Program-made: the position numbers and the translations under genes
Assembly (NCBI GenBank): GCA_023389005.1
Contig: JAEWFE010000163.1
Coordinates: forward strand, 1-7,788
Origin: Bacillota bacterium
GTDB taxonomy: Bacteria > Bacillota > Bacilli > Lactobacillales > Enterococcaceae
Reading direction: 5' to 3'
DNA length: 7,788 nucleotides
The notes under the pieces: generated by a model
Databases searched by the model: none
Seen by the model: the letters and a program-made list of their open reading frames with translations, nothing else
Told to the model about the DNA's origin: nothing
Part shown: piece by piece, positions 1 through 6,360 of the stretch
Layout: each line of letters opens with the position of its first letter
How positions within the stretch are numbered: the stretch's first letter is position 1

Positions 1-1305
1 GAAGAAATCAATGGAACAGTTGAAATTCCTAAAACAAAAAACTTTTGGCGTAATTTACTAGCTTTCTCCGGTCCTGGAGCTTTAGTAGCAGTTGGATATA
101 TGGACCCCGGAAACTGGATTACTTCCATTGGCGGTGGGGCAAAATATGGCTATCTCCTACTATCCGTTGTCTTTTTATCAAGTTTGATTGCGATGTTGCT
201 CCAATACATGGCAGCCAAACTCGGCATTGTCACCCACATGGATTTGGCACAGGCAACACGGAAATATACAGGAAAAAAATTAGGAATCTTGCTTTGGATT
301 ATTACTGAATTGGCGGTCATGGCTACTGATATTGCCGAGATTATCGGAAGTGCGATTGCTTTAAATCTATTGTTTGGCATTCCACTCACCTATGGGGTCT
401 TGCTAACAGTCTTTGATGTCTTTTTACTATTGCTCTTGATGAAATTAGGCTTTAGAAAAATCGAAGCCATCGTCATGACATTGATTTTAGTCATCTTAGG
501 GGTATTCTTGTATGAGGTATTTCAAGCAGAACCCGTTGTCCAACAAGTTTTCGGCGGCTTTATCCCTCAAAAACGGATATTACATCATGGAGAATTAACC
601 ATGGCATTAGGGATTGTCGGCGCTACTGTAATGCCGCATAACCTTTACCTAGGTTCTTCGATTTCACAAACTCGCAAATATAATCGTCAAAGTAAAGAGG
701 ATATTGCACTGGCTGTCCGTTTTGCGACTTGGGATTCCAATTTACAGCTTTCTCTCGCCTTTTTAGTCAACTGTCTCTTACTGATTTTGGGAAGTGCCTT
801 ATTCTTCGGTCACCAAGGAGATTTAGGAACTTTTACTGCCCTTTATGATGCCTTAAAAGATCCAAATATTGCCGGGAAAGTTGCCAGCCCAGTATTAAGT
901 GTCCTCTTCGCTGTAGCCTTATTAGCTTCCGGTCAAAACTCGACCATTACCGGAACTTTAGCAGGACAAATCGTGATGGAAGGATTCATCCATATTAAAT
1001 TACCACCATGGATTCGTCGCTTAATCACACGTCTATTATCTGTACTACCAGTCATACTCTGTGCTATTTTCTTTGGAGATGATGAAGGAACGCTGGATCA
1101 ATTGTTGATTTATTCGCAAGTCTTTCTAAGTATCGCTTTACCTATTTCAATGATTCCACTTGTTTACTTTACAAGTTCGGAAAAAATCATGGGCAAGCAA
1201 TTTAAAAACAAACCTATCCTCAGCATTTTAGGTTGGATAAGTACGGCGGTATTAACCGTTCTAAACATTCAACTTATCCTCTCAACCATCCAAGAACTAT
1301 TTTAA
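1..1305 (+). CDS. mntH: NRAMP-family divalent metal (Mn/Fe) transporter, 5' end cut by window edge
   Basis: Proton-coupled importer of manganese and ferrous iron in the cell membrane. The reading frame is open from base 1, giving 434 visible residues. The ATG at 100 is not the start, because it lies inside the first membrane helix: the preceding in-frame residues read GPGALVAVGYMDPGNW, the hallmark TM1 motif whose Asp and Asn bind metal. The TM6 metal-site motif is ATVMPHNLYLGSS at about visible residues 208-220; the Gly after NLYL replaces a His found in many relatives. Many long hydrophobic stretches follow, consistent with the 11-12 helix NRAMP fold. Family members are usually about 450-530 residues, so only a short N-terminal cytoplasmic tail should be missing. 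The promoter and any MntR operator lie upstream of the window. Its stop codon runs directly into a terminator. It converges on the serine operon and shares no operon with other genes here. Confidence 0.96.
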   Translation, partial: EEINGTVEIPKTKNFWRNLLAFSGPGALVAVGYMDPGNWITSIGGGAKYGYLLLSVVFLSSLIAMLLQYMAAKLGIVTHMDLAQATRKYTGKKLGILLWIITELAVMATDIAEIIGSAIALNLLFGIPLTYGVLLTVFDVFLLLLLMKLGFRKIEAIVMTLILVILGVFLYEVFQAEPVVQQVFGGFIPQKRILHHGELTMALGIVGATVMPHNLYLGSSISQTRKYNRQSKEDIALAVRFATWDSNLQLSLAFLVNCLLLILGSALFFGHQGDLGTFTALYDALKDPNIAGKVASPVLSVLFAVALLASGQNSTITGTLAGQIVMEGFIHIKLPPWIRRLITRLLSVLPVILCAIFFGDDEGTLDQLLIYSQVFLSIALPISMIPLVYFTSSEKIMGKQFKNKPILSILGWISTAVLTVLNIQLILSTIQELF

Positions 1306-1342
1306 AAAAAGCATGTGCCAAAAAACGGCACATGCTTTTTTT
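1304..1342 (+). terminator. Rho-independent terminator of mntH
   Basis: A perfect 9-bp stem, GCATGTGCC (1311-1319) with GGCACATGC (1327-1335), has a 7-base A-rich loop and is followed by seven Ts (1336-1342). Seven As (1304-1310) precede it, two of which belong to the mntH TAA stop. The symmetric A and T tracts mean it could also stop transcription arriving on the minus strand. Confidence 0.95.
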
Positions 1343-1344
1343 AA

Positions 1345-1518
1345 TTAACTATATTTAAATTCTTCTTTCATTAACTCAAACAATGTATGATCTACTTCTG
1401 ATATAGTTTTTCGCTTTAAACGATGAACCTCTTTGATTACAAATATGAAAAAGGCTGTATCGTTTTCCAACACATACTTACAAAAATCCGTAATGATATG
1501 TAAAGCGTAAAAATAAAG
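1345..1518 (-). pseudogene. Short unrecognised coding remnant
   Basis: On the minus strand an open stretch of 57 codons runs from just after an in-frame TAA (1519-1521) to a TAA at 1345-1347. It has no ATG near its front; the only Met is close to the end. The translation looks protein-like rather than random: it contains ITDFCKYVLEND and FVIKEVHRLKRK and ends FELMKEEFKYS, a charged, helix-rich pattern like the C-terminal end of a regulator such as a TetR-type ligand domain. That family assignment is a guess. In another frame just upstream, an ATG at 1532-1534 opens a short peptide that soon hits a stop, as expected of a frameshifted, decaying gene. It has no clear ribosome site. It could also be chance open frame in AT-rich spacer DNA. 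Confidence 0.3.
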
Positions 1519-1593
1519 TTATTAGATTACTCATCCTTGAATATCCCTCGTTTTATTCAGATGTCCCCCCTTCATCCTTTACGATTCCAGCAT

Positions 1594-1639
1594 AAAAATA
1601 CTGCAGATAATTCCGAATAAACGTAATTATCTGCAGTAT
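1594..1639 (-). terminator. Rho-independent terminator of the serC-serA-DUF1015 operon
   Basis: A perfect 15-bp inverted repeat (1598-1612 with 1625-1639, each arm containing CTGCAG) surrounds a 12-base loop. Read on the minus strand it begins five bases after the stop codon of the DUF1015 gene and is followed by a run of five Ts (1598-1594, overlapping the foot of the stem). The arms are AT-rich except for the CTGCAG core. Confidence 0.85.
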
Positions 1640-1643
1640 GATT

Positions 1644-2870
1644 TCATCTTGTTTCTAAATCGTGTAGTAATAAACCACTAAGTAATTTTGGCTCAAACCA
1701 TGTAGATTTTGGTGGCATAATTTGGTTGTCATCTGCCACGGCTAATAAATCTTGCATCGAAGTCGGATAAAGCGCAAAGGCTACTTGAAAGGCCCCACTA
1801 TCCACTAAACGAGCCAATTCTTCTGAACCACGAATTCCCCCGACGAAATCAATCCGCGCATCGGTACGGACATCCATAATGCCAAAAATATCCTCAATCA
1901 CATATTTTTGTAAAACTGCCACGTCCAATCCTTCTACGGCATCCGTTGGTCTTAAGCTTTCATCTAAAGTCAACGTATACCACTGATTTTGAAAATAAAG
2001 CTTGAACTCACCTTTTTGTTGTGCTTTTGTTTCACTCGTTGGCTGAATGGTAAAGATTTTTGCTAAGCGTTCAAGAAAATCAGCTGGCGGCGTAACATTA
2101 ATCACACGGTTATATTCTAAAATCTTTAATTCTTGTTCAGGAAAAATAATCGATAAGAAATAATCACTTTCTGCACTTGATTGACCTTGTGCTCGTTTTT
2201 CTAAGCCAACTTTTACTGCTGAAGCCGCCCGATGATGACCGTCCGCAATGTATAAAGCAGGCACCTGTGCAAAAAGGGCAACCATTTGAGCAACTGTAGC
2301 TTCATCATCTACCACCCATAAGCGATGGGTAACACCATGATATTTGGTAAAATCATATACCGGTGCATGATTGGCTTTCCATTCCTCTACCAAATGTTGC
2401 ATCGCCTGTGGTTGACGATAGCTTAAAAAGATTGGTGAAGTGTTGGCATCACAAGCTTTAATATGATTGATGCGATCTTGTTCTTTGGCTGGTCGGGTAA
2501 ATTCATGCTTTTTAATTTGATCATTGACATAATCATCAATTGACGTGCTAGCCGCAATTCCTGTTTGCTTACGGCCATCCATCGTTAATTCATACAAATA
2601 AAAACATGGCTTATCCTCTTTTTTTAACCAACCTTTTTGCAAGAATTGTTGTAAGGTCTGATTGGCTAATTCATATACCTTTGGATCATATGGATTGAAA
2701 TCATCGTCAAAGGCAATCTCGCTACGATCAATATGATAAAAACTATAAGGATTATCCTGAGATTCAACACGTGCTTCATTGGTGTCAATCACATCATAAG
2801 GTAAACAAGCCACTTGAGAAGCTAATTGCTCATTAGGACGGATTGCGCGAAAAGGTTGTACATCTACCAT
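1644..2870 (-). CDS. DUF1015 family protein in the serine operon
   Basis: A 408-residue soluble protein of the DUF1015 family, full length for the family. Visible hallmarks are FRAIRP (7-12), CLPYDVID (22-29), NPYSFYHI (40-47), HEFTRPAKEQDR (122-133), ADGHHRAAS (209-217), EYNRVI (252-257) and a C-terminal MPPKSTWFEPK block. There is no signal peptide or membrane segment. The ADGHHR motif resembles the nucleotide-binding signature of the ParB/sulfiredoxin fold, which includes the free-serine kinases SerK and SbnI; this link is my inference from the motif, and the biochemical role of DUF1015 is unsettled to my knowledge. The start is firm: ATG at 2870-2868 overlaps the serA stop by one base (TAATG), with GGAGGT nine bases upstream inside serA. 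As the last gene before the operon terminator, in tight coupling with serA, it most likely acts in serine or phosphoserine metabolism. Confidence 0.9.
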   Translation of the reverse strand: MVDVQPFRAIRPNEQLASQVACLPYDVIDTNEARVESQDNPYSFYHIDRSEIAFDDDFNPYDPKVYELANQTLQQFLQKGWLKKEDKPCFYLYELTMDGRKQTGIAASTSIDDYVNDQIKKHEFTRPAKEQDRINHIKACDANTSPIFLSYRQPQAMQHLVEEWKANHAPVYDFTKYHGVTHRLWVVDDEATVAQMVALFAQVPALYIADGHHRAASAVKVGLEKRAQGQSSAESDYFLSIIFPEQELKILEYNRVINVTPPADFLERLAKIFTIQPTSETKAQQKGEFKLYFQNQWYTLTLDESLRPTDAVEGLDVAVLQKYVIEDIFGIMDVRTDARIDFVGGIRGSEELARLVDSGAFQVAFALYPTSMQDLLAVADDNQIMPPKSTWFEPKLLSGLLLHDLETR

Positions 2871-4054
2871 TAATAAGGGACCTCCGTATATTGAATACTG
2901 CGTACACGAATAATATCATCTTGTGCACTTAATTTTTCGACCACATCAGCAATGACTTGAGGATCTTGTTCGTCCACATCCACCAGCGTATAGGCATAAT
3001 CCTCACGCCCACGGTTTAACATGTTGTCAATATTAATATCTAAACTTGCAATCACCGCTGAAATCTTTCCAAGCATATTTGGAATATTGCGGTGAATAAT
3101 AGATAGACGATAAGGCGATTGAAAGGCCATTTCAACCTGTGGGAAGTTTACCGAATATTTAATTGCACCTGTTTCTAAATAACGTTTGAGGGTACGAGCA
3201 GCCATCTTCGCACAGTTCACTTCCGCTTCTTGTGTAGAGGCTCCTAAATGCGGTAAAATCACAATATTTTCTTGATGAAGTAAGCGACTATCCGCAAAAT
3301 CTGTCACATATCCTGCTAATTTTTTACTTGTTACAGCTTCTAAAACAGCATCGACATCGACAATTTCGCCACGAGAGAAGTTTAATAATTGCGCAGTGGG
3401 CTTCATCATACTAAACTCGCGAGTGGAAATCATGCCACGGGTCTTATCATTTAATGGTAAATGAAGCGTGATAAAATCGCAAGTCTGTAAAACTTCTTCA
3501 ATTTGAGTAGCACGTTTGACACGACGAGAAATACTCCAAGCGGTATCTACTGAAACATACGGATCGTACCCCATGACCTCCATGCCTAAGCGATAAGCAT
3601 CATTGGCTACCATCGCACCGATTGAACCAAGCCCGATGACGCCAAGACGTTTCCCTTCTAATTCATTCCCTACAAATTGCTTTTTATTGGCTTCGATTTG
3701 TTCTTCGGCATTTTCACCAGATAAGCTTTGAACCCACTGTGCGCCTTTTAAGATAGGACGCACACTCATTAAAAGACTTGCTAAAACCAATTCTTTCACC
3801 GCATTGGCATTGGCACCTGGTGTATTAAAGACGACAATGCCTTTTTCGGTACAAGCATCCACCGGAATATTATTGGTTCCTGCACCTGCTCTGGCTACGG
3901 CTAAAACTGAAGATGGAAAAGCATAATCATGTAACTTTTGACTTCTTAAAATAATCGCATCCGGCTTATCACTTTCATTAATCGCATAATTTTCCTTTTC
4001 AAAACGATTCAAACCTTCTGGCGCAATCGCATTAAATGTTTTAATTTGATACAT
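2870..4054 (-). CDS. serA: D-3-phosphoglycerate dehydrogenase with ACT domain (variant SerA)
   Basis: Oxidises 3-phosphoglycerate to 3-phosphohydroxypyruvate with NAD, the first step of cytosolic serine synthesis. The 394 residues show an N-terminal substrate-domain segment, an NAD-binding Rossmann motif GLGSIG (141-146) with the adenosine-ribose Asp in GYDPY (D164), the substrate-binding Arg in NFSRGE (R228), the catalytic His in LPHLGAST (H269), and a C-terminal ACT domain (about 316-390) that in this family often binds serine for feedback control. The usual DVFxxEP stretch carrying the catalytic Glu is replaced by a shorter YVTDFADSRLL (249-259). I recall YVTDF-type sequences in SerA proteins of some Bacillota and Bacteroidota, so this looks like a subfamily feature, not damage. 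ATG at 4054-4052 overlaps the serC stop by one base, with GGAGGA eight bases upstream. Other 2-hydroxyacid dehydrogenases are less likely given serC next door. Confidence 0.94.
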   Translation of the reverse strand: MYQIKTFNAIAPEGLNRFEKENYAINESDKPDAIILRSQKLHDYAFPSSVLAVARAGAGTNNIPVDACTEKGIVVFNTPGANANAVKELVLASLLMSVRPILKGAQWVQSLSGENAEEQIEANKKQFVGNELEGKRLGVIGLGSIGAMVANDAYRLGMEVMGYDPYVSVDTAWSISRRVKRATQIEEVLQTCDFITLHLPLNDKTRGMISTREFSMMKPTAQLLNFSRGEIVDVDAVLEAVTSKKLAGYVTDFADSRLLHQENIVILPHLGASTQEAEVNCAKMAARTLKRYLETGAIKYSVNFPQVEMAFQSPYRLSIIHRNIPNMLGKISAVIASLDINIDNMLNRGREDYAYTLVDVDEQDPQVIADVVEKLSAQDDIIRVRSIQYTEVPY

Positions 4055-5148
4055 TATTTTTCTCCTCCGTTTTCCGCTTCAAATGCCTTCATAAACGTAA
4101 CCAACGCTTCGACCCCTTCATATGGAAAGGCATTATACAAACTAGCACGCATCCCACCAACACTGCGATGACCCTTTAAATTTTGGAACCCTTGGGCTAA
4201 GGCTTGTTCATTAAATAATTGATCTAATGCTTCATCCCCAGTCACGAAAGGAATATTTGTAATGGAGCGATTCTTTTTCGCCACCGGATTTGAAAATAGT
4301 TTAGACTGATCAATGGTGTCATATAAAAGTTTGGCCTTAGCTTGATCTTGTTGAATCATCGCTGGTACGCCGCCTTGTTCCTTTACCCATTCTAAAACTA
4401 ATTTCATAATATAAATGGCATAGGTAGGTGGCGTATTATAAAGGGAACGATTTTTCGCTTGTAAGGCAAAATCAAGCATCGGTGCAAAAATTGGTTCCTT
4501 ATTCAATAAATCATCACGAATAATCACCAATGTCACCCCAGATGGTCCGAGATTCTTTTGCGCACCGGCATAAATCACGCCAAAATCTTCAACCTTGAAA
4601 TCATTAGCTAAGATATTAGAAGACATATCCGCAACAATTGGCACCTTGCCACAATCTGGTAACTTATCATAAGTCACCCCGCCGATTGTTTCATTAGTCG
4701 TAATATGCACATAAGCCGCATTTTGATCAACCTGATTAATGCTTACTTCAGGAACATAAGTAAAGTTTTGATCTTCACTACTTGCGATCACTTCCACTTC
4801 AACACCAGGGACTTGTTTAGCTGCTTGAATGGCTTTTTTGGCCCATGCACCCGTATTTACATATAATGCTTTTTTGCCTTGAGCTAAATTAAGTGGAATC
4901 ATACTAAATTGCAAGCTTGCCCCACCTTGAATGAATAAAACATGATAATTATCAGGAATATTCATCAAATCGCGCAAATGTTGCTCACAATCTTTAATAA
5001 TCGCATCGTAAAGTTTGGATCGGTGACTCATCTCCATCACTGACATACCACTTTGTTCGTAATTTAGGAATTCACTTTGAGCTTTTTGCAACACTTCTTT
5101 TGGTAAAACAGCTGGACCTGCAGAGAAATTAAACACAGAAATCACCAA
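4054..5148 (-). CDS. serC: Phosphoserine aminotransferase
   Basis: A PLP enzyme converting 3-phosphohydroxypyruvate and glutamate to O-phosphoserine and 2-oxoglutarate, the second step of serine synthesis; the same family can also act in vitamin B6 synthesis in some bacteria. Numbered from the TTG at 5148, it shows FNFSAGPAVLP (6-16), GMSVMEMSHRS (34-44), GGAS (75-78) for PLP phosphate, ADMSSN (173-178) with the ring-binding Asp, GAQKNLGPSG (195-204) with the Schiff-base Lys at 198, and KGHRSVGGMRAS (325-336) with substrate-phosphate Arg residues. Length (about 360) is normal. No in-frame ATG exists before the conserved FNFSAG. TTG (5148), GTG (5145), ATT (5142) and GTG (5138) are the possible starts, and the coordinates use the outermost. 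First gene of the three-gene operon; its TAA overlaps the serA ATG. Confidence 0.95.
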   Translation of the reverse strand: MVISVFNFSAGPAVLPKEVLQKAQSEFLNYEQSGMSVMEMSHRSKLYDAIIKDCEQHLRDLMNIPDNYHVLFIQGGASLQFSMIPLNLAQGKKALYVNTGAWAKKAIQAAKQVPGVEVEVIASSEDQNFTYVPEVSINQVDQNAAYVHITTNETIGGVTYDKLPDCGKVPIVADMSSNILANDFKVEDFGVIYAGAQKNLGPSGVTLVIIRDDLLNKEPIFAPMLDFALQAKNRSLYNTPPTYAIYIMKLVLEWVKEQGGVPAMIQQDQAKAKLLYDTIDQSKLFSNPVAKKNRSITNIPFVTGDEALDQLFNEQALAQGFQNLKGHRSVGGMRASLYNAFPYEGVEALVTFMKAFEAENGGEK

Positions 5149-5154
5149 TCCTTT
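5136..5154 (-). promoter_or_regulatory. Unusual ribosome binding and start region of serC
   Basis: Minus strand reads AAAGGA (5154-5149) directly followed by TTG, GTG, ATT, TCT, GTG and then TTT AAT TTC of the conserved FNFSAG. TTG abuts the Shine-Dalgarno core and GTG at 5145 is only three bases away, both too close. ATT at 5142 sits six bases away, the normal spacing, and would align with relatives starting M-(S/T)-V-(F/Y)-N-F. GTG at 5138 is twelve bases away but six from a second weak GGTG core. The real start is therefore probably ATT (5142) or GTG (5138), either of which implies modest initiation. Confidence 0.5.
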
Positions 5155-5163
5155 AAAATAATT

Positions 5164-5201
5164 TTGCTTGCCAAATCAAGGAATTTCTTGAATGTAAGCA
5201 A
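5164..5201 (-). promoter_or_regulatory. Nested hairpin in the serC leader
   Basis: Just upstream of the serC ribosome site, TTGCTT (5164-5169) can pair with AAGCAA (5196-5201), and inside it TCAAG (5176-5180) pairs with CTTGA (5187-5191) around a six-base loop. The inner part is nearly a 16-bp palindrome, so it could be a protein operator instead of an RNA hairpin. There is no T-tract, so it is not a terminator. Role unknown. Confidence 0.35.
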
Positions 5202-5239
5202 GAGATGAAAATTTTCCGTTTTCCTTTTATGTGATTTAC

Positions 5240-5268
5240 ATTATATCAGATTAGAAAGGTTTAATAAA
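5240..5268 (-). promoter_or_regulatory. Sigma-A promoter of the serC operon
   Basis: A perfect -10 box TATAAT (5245-5240) lies 17 bases after a weak -35 TTTATT (5268-5263). The predicted transcript starts near 5233 and has a leader of about 85 bases. The promoter sits just downstream of the scrK terminator, so the serine operon is transcribed separately from the sugar genes. The poor -35 box suggests an activator or modest strength. Confidence 0.6.
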
Positions 5269-5289
5269 GTTTTAATTTAAATTATAACG

Positions 5290-5330
5290 AAAAAAATGAA
5301 CGTTACAAAGAAAAACCTCTGTAACGTTCA
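5290..5330 (-). terminator. Rho-independent terminator of scrK
   Basis: A perfect 11-bp stem, TGAACGTTACA (5297-5307) with TGTAACGTTCA (5320-5330), has a 12-base loop and on the minus strand is followed by seven Ts (5296-5290). It lies seven bases after the scrK stop codon and separates the sugar genes from the serine operon. Confidence 0.95.
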
Positions 5331-5337
5331 CAAATTT

Positions 5338-6204
5338 CTATTTCAATAAATCTTTGGCCATCGCTAAACAGCCAATAGTGGCCGCATTGTCAACCAATTT
5401 AGGGGTTACGATGTACTCTGATAATTCCGGCGTTTTCACATAATCTTTCAATAACTCTTTGAATTGACGATGCACACGTTCCATCATGTGTTCTTGTTTC
5501 ATCACACCACCACCGAAGATTATCACATCAGGAGAGAGCATCAAAGTCGTATTATACGCACATTGCGCAATATAGTATGCTTCTTGTTCCCAGTAAGGAT
5601 GATCCGCTGGTACGTCTTGTCCTTTGATTCCTAGACGTTTTTCCACTGCAGGTCCAGCTGCCATTCCTTCTAGACAGTTACCGTGGAATGGACAAGCACC
5701 TTTAAAATCATCATCTTTATGAGGAACCACTAGCATATGACCCATTTCTGGATGGCTGAATCCTTCTACAAAGCGTCCATCTTGAATGGCACCACCACCT
5801 ACACCAGTACCGATTGTGTAGTAAACCACGCTATGTTTACCTTGACCATGACCATAATAATATTCGCCATAAGCCGCTGCATTCACGTCAGTCGTCCATG
5901 CGATTGGCACATCGAAAACAGCCTTTAACGCACCGACAAAGTCATAGTTTTGCCAAGCTAATTTAGGGGTTGAAGTGATATAACCATAAGTTGGTGAATC
6001 AGGATGAATATCGATTGGGCCAAATGAACCAACACCGATACTTGCTAATTCATCTTGATATTTTTTAAAGTAGTCAATCACCGCACTCATTGTTTCTTCT
6101 GGTGTAGTGGTTGGAAAACTCACACGTTCTAAGATTTCTAATTCTTCATTACCGATGGCGCAAACAAATTTTGTTCCACCTGCTTCAATTGATCCGTAAT
6201 ACAC
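5338..6204 (-). CDS. scrK: ROK-family fructokinase
   Basis: Phosphorylates cytosolic fructose with ATP to fructose-6-phosphate. The 288 residues match the usual length of bacterial ROK fructokinases. Visible are the N-terminal phosphate loop YYGSIEAGGTKF (2-13), the catalytic Asp in TDVNAA (D106), the second phosphate motif IGTGVGGG (131-138), and the zinc-binding stretch GHMLVV...CPFHGNC with ligands likely H156, C171, H174 and C177, followed by LEGMAAGPA. The start is GTG at 6204-6202: GGAG lies eight bases upstream and the product then begins directly with the conserved YYGSIEAGGTK. The longer frame back to 6306, including an ATG at 6219-6217, runs through the ribosome site and promoter and is not translated. 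Proximity to the sucrose-6-phosphate hydrolase and EIIA genes supports a role in sucrose use. Glucokinase is a possible alternative, but the GSIEAGGTKF and CPFHGNCLEG pattern fits fructokinase better. Confidence 0.92.
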   Translation of the reverse strand: MYYGSIEAGGTKFVCAIGNEELEILERVSFPTTTPEETMSAVIDYFKKYQDELASIGVGSFGPIDIHPDSPTYGYITSTPKLAWQNYDFVGALKAVFDVPIAWTTDVNAAAYGEYYYGHGQGKHSVVYYTIGTGVGGGAIQDGRFVEGFSHPEMGHMLVVPHKDDDFKGACPFHGNCLEGMAAGPAVEKRLGIKGQDVPADHPYWEQEAYYIAQCAYNTTLMLSPDVIIFGGGVMKQEHMMERVHRQFKELLKDYVKTPELSEYIVTPKLVDNAATIGCLAMAKDLLK

Positions 6205-6217
6205 AAAAATCACTCCC
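6202..6217 (-). promoter_or_regulatory. Ribosome binding site that fixes the scrK GTG start
   Basis: GGGAGTG (6217-6211) precedes the GTG codon (6204-6202), with eight bases between the GGAG core and the start. The nearby ATG (6219-6217) overlaps this Shine-Dalgarno site and so cannot be served by it, which is why the shorter protein is chosen. Confidence 0.8.
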
Positions 6218-6238
6218 ATGAACATTGATATTCTTATT

Positions 6239-6252
6239 ATAAAACGCTTTAT
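6239..6252 (-). promoter_or_regulatory. LacI-family-type operator palindrome (ScrR or CcpA-like) at scrK
   Basis: The 14-bp sequence ATAAAACGCTTTAT is a palindrome with one mismatched pair and a central CG, the pattern recognised by LacI/GalR-family repressors such as ScrR and CcpA. It covers the predicted transcription start of the scrK promoter and touches an alternative -10 box TATAAT (6241-6236), a position suited to repression. Which regulator binds cannot be decided from this window. Confidence 0.45.
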
Positions 6253-6258
6253 CAGGAA

Positions 6259-6287
6259 AGTATACCCTTTCATGATACTTTGTTCAA
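6259..6287 (-). promoter_or_regulatory. Sigma-A promoter of scrK
   Basis: TTGAAC (6287-6282) and TATACT (6264-6259) are 17 bases apart, the ideal spacing. A second -10-like TATAAT lies at 6241-6236, but its -35 is poor. Transcription would start near 6252, on the operator palindrome, giving a leader of about 50 bases. Confidence 0.7.
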
Positions 6288-6297
6288 AATTTATCGA

Positions 6298-6347
6298 ACA
6301 AAACAAATTGGTTAGGAAAATCCAATATGAATGGATTTCCCAACCAA
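6298..6347 (-). terminator. Probable terminator between the EIIA gene and scrK
   Basis: A long imperfect stem pairs 6308-6324 with 6332-6347 (TTGGTT...TCCA against TGGA...AACCAA, with one bulged A and one mismatch) around a seven-base loop. On the minus strand it is followed by a broken T-run, TTTGTTTTGTT. It stops transcription from the EIIA gene before the scrK promoter. It lies about 180 bases after the EIIA stop, unusually far, because the repeat element at 6361-6520 sits between. Confidence 0.7.
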
Positions 6348-6360
6348 TCCAATTATTGAT

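Noticed and set aside
150..389. 79-codon minus-strand open frame inside mntH
   Set aside because: Antisense to a conserved NRAMP gene, no ribosome site, and no recognisable protein features.
1562..1571. Run of six Cs in the spacer as a phase-variable tract
   Set aside because: Short and not within a credible gene or promoter, so no support for slippage control.
5149..5233. T-box or other amino-acid riboswitch in the serC leader
   Set aside because: The leader is only about 85 bases, has no T-box core sequence and no terminator/antiterminator pair.
5737..5928. 63-codon plus-strand open frame within scrK
   Set aside because: Shadow of the well-conserved fructokinase coding sequence, with no ribosome site.
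6205..6306. 34-residue N-terminal extension of the fructokinase
   Set aside because: It overlaps the promoter, operator and ribosome site; ROK fructokinases begin at the YYGSIEAGGTK segment, reached from GTG at 6204.
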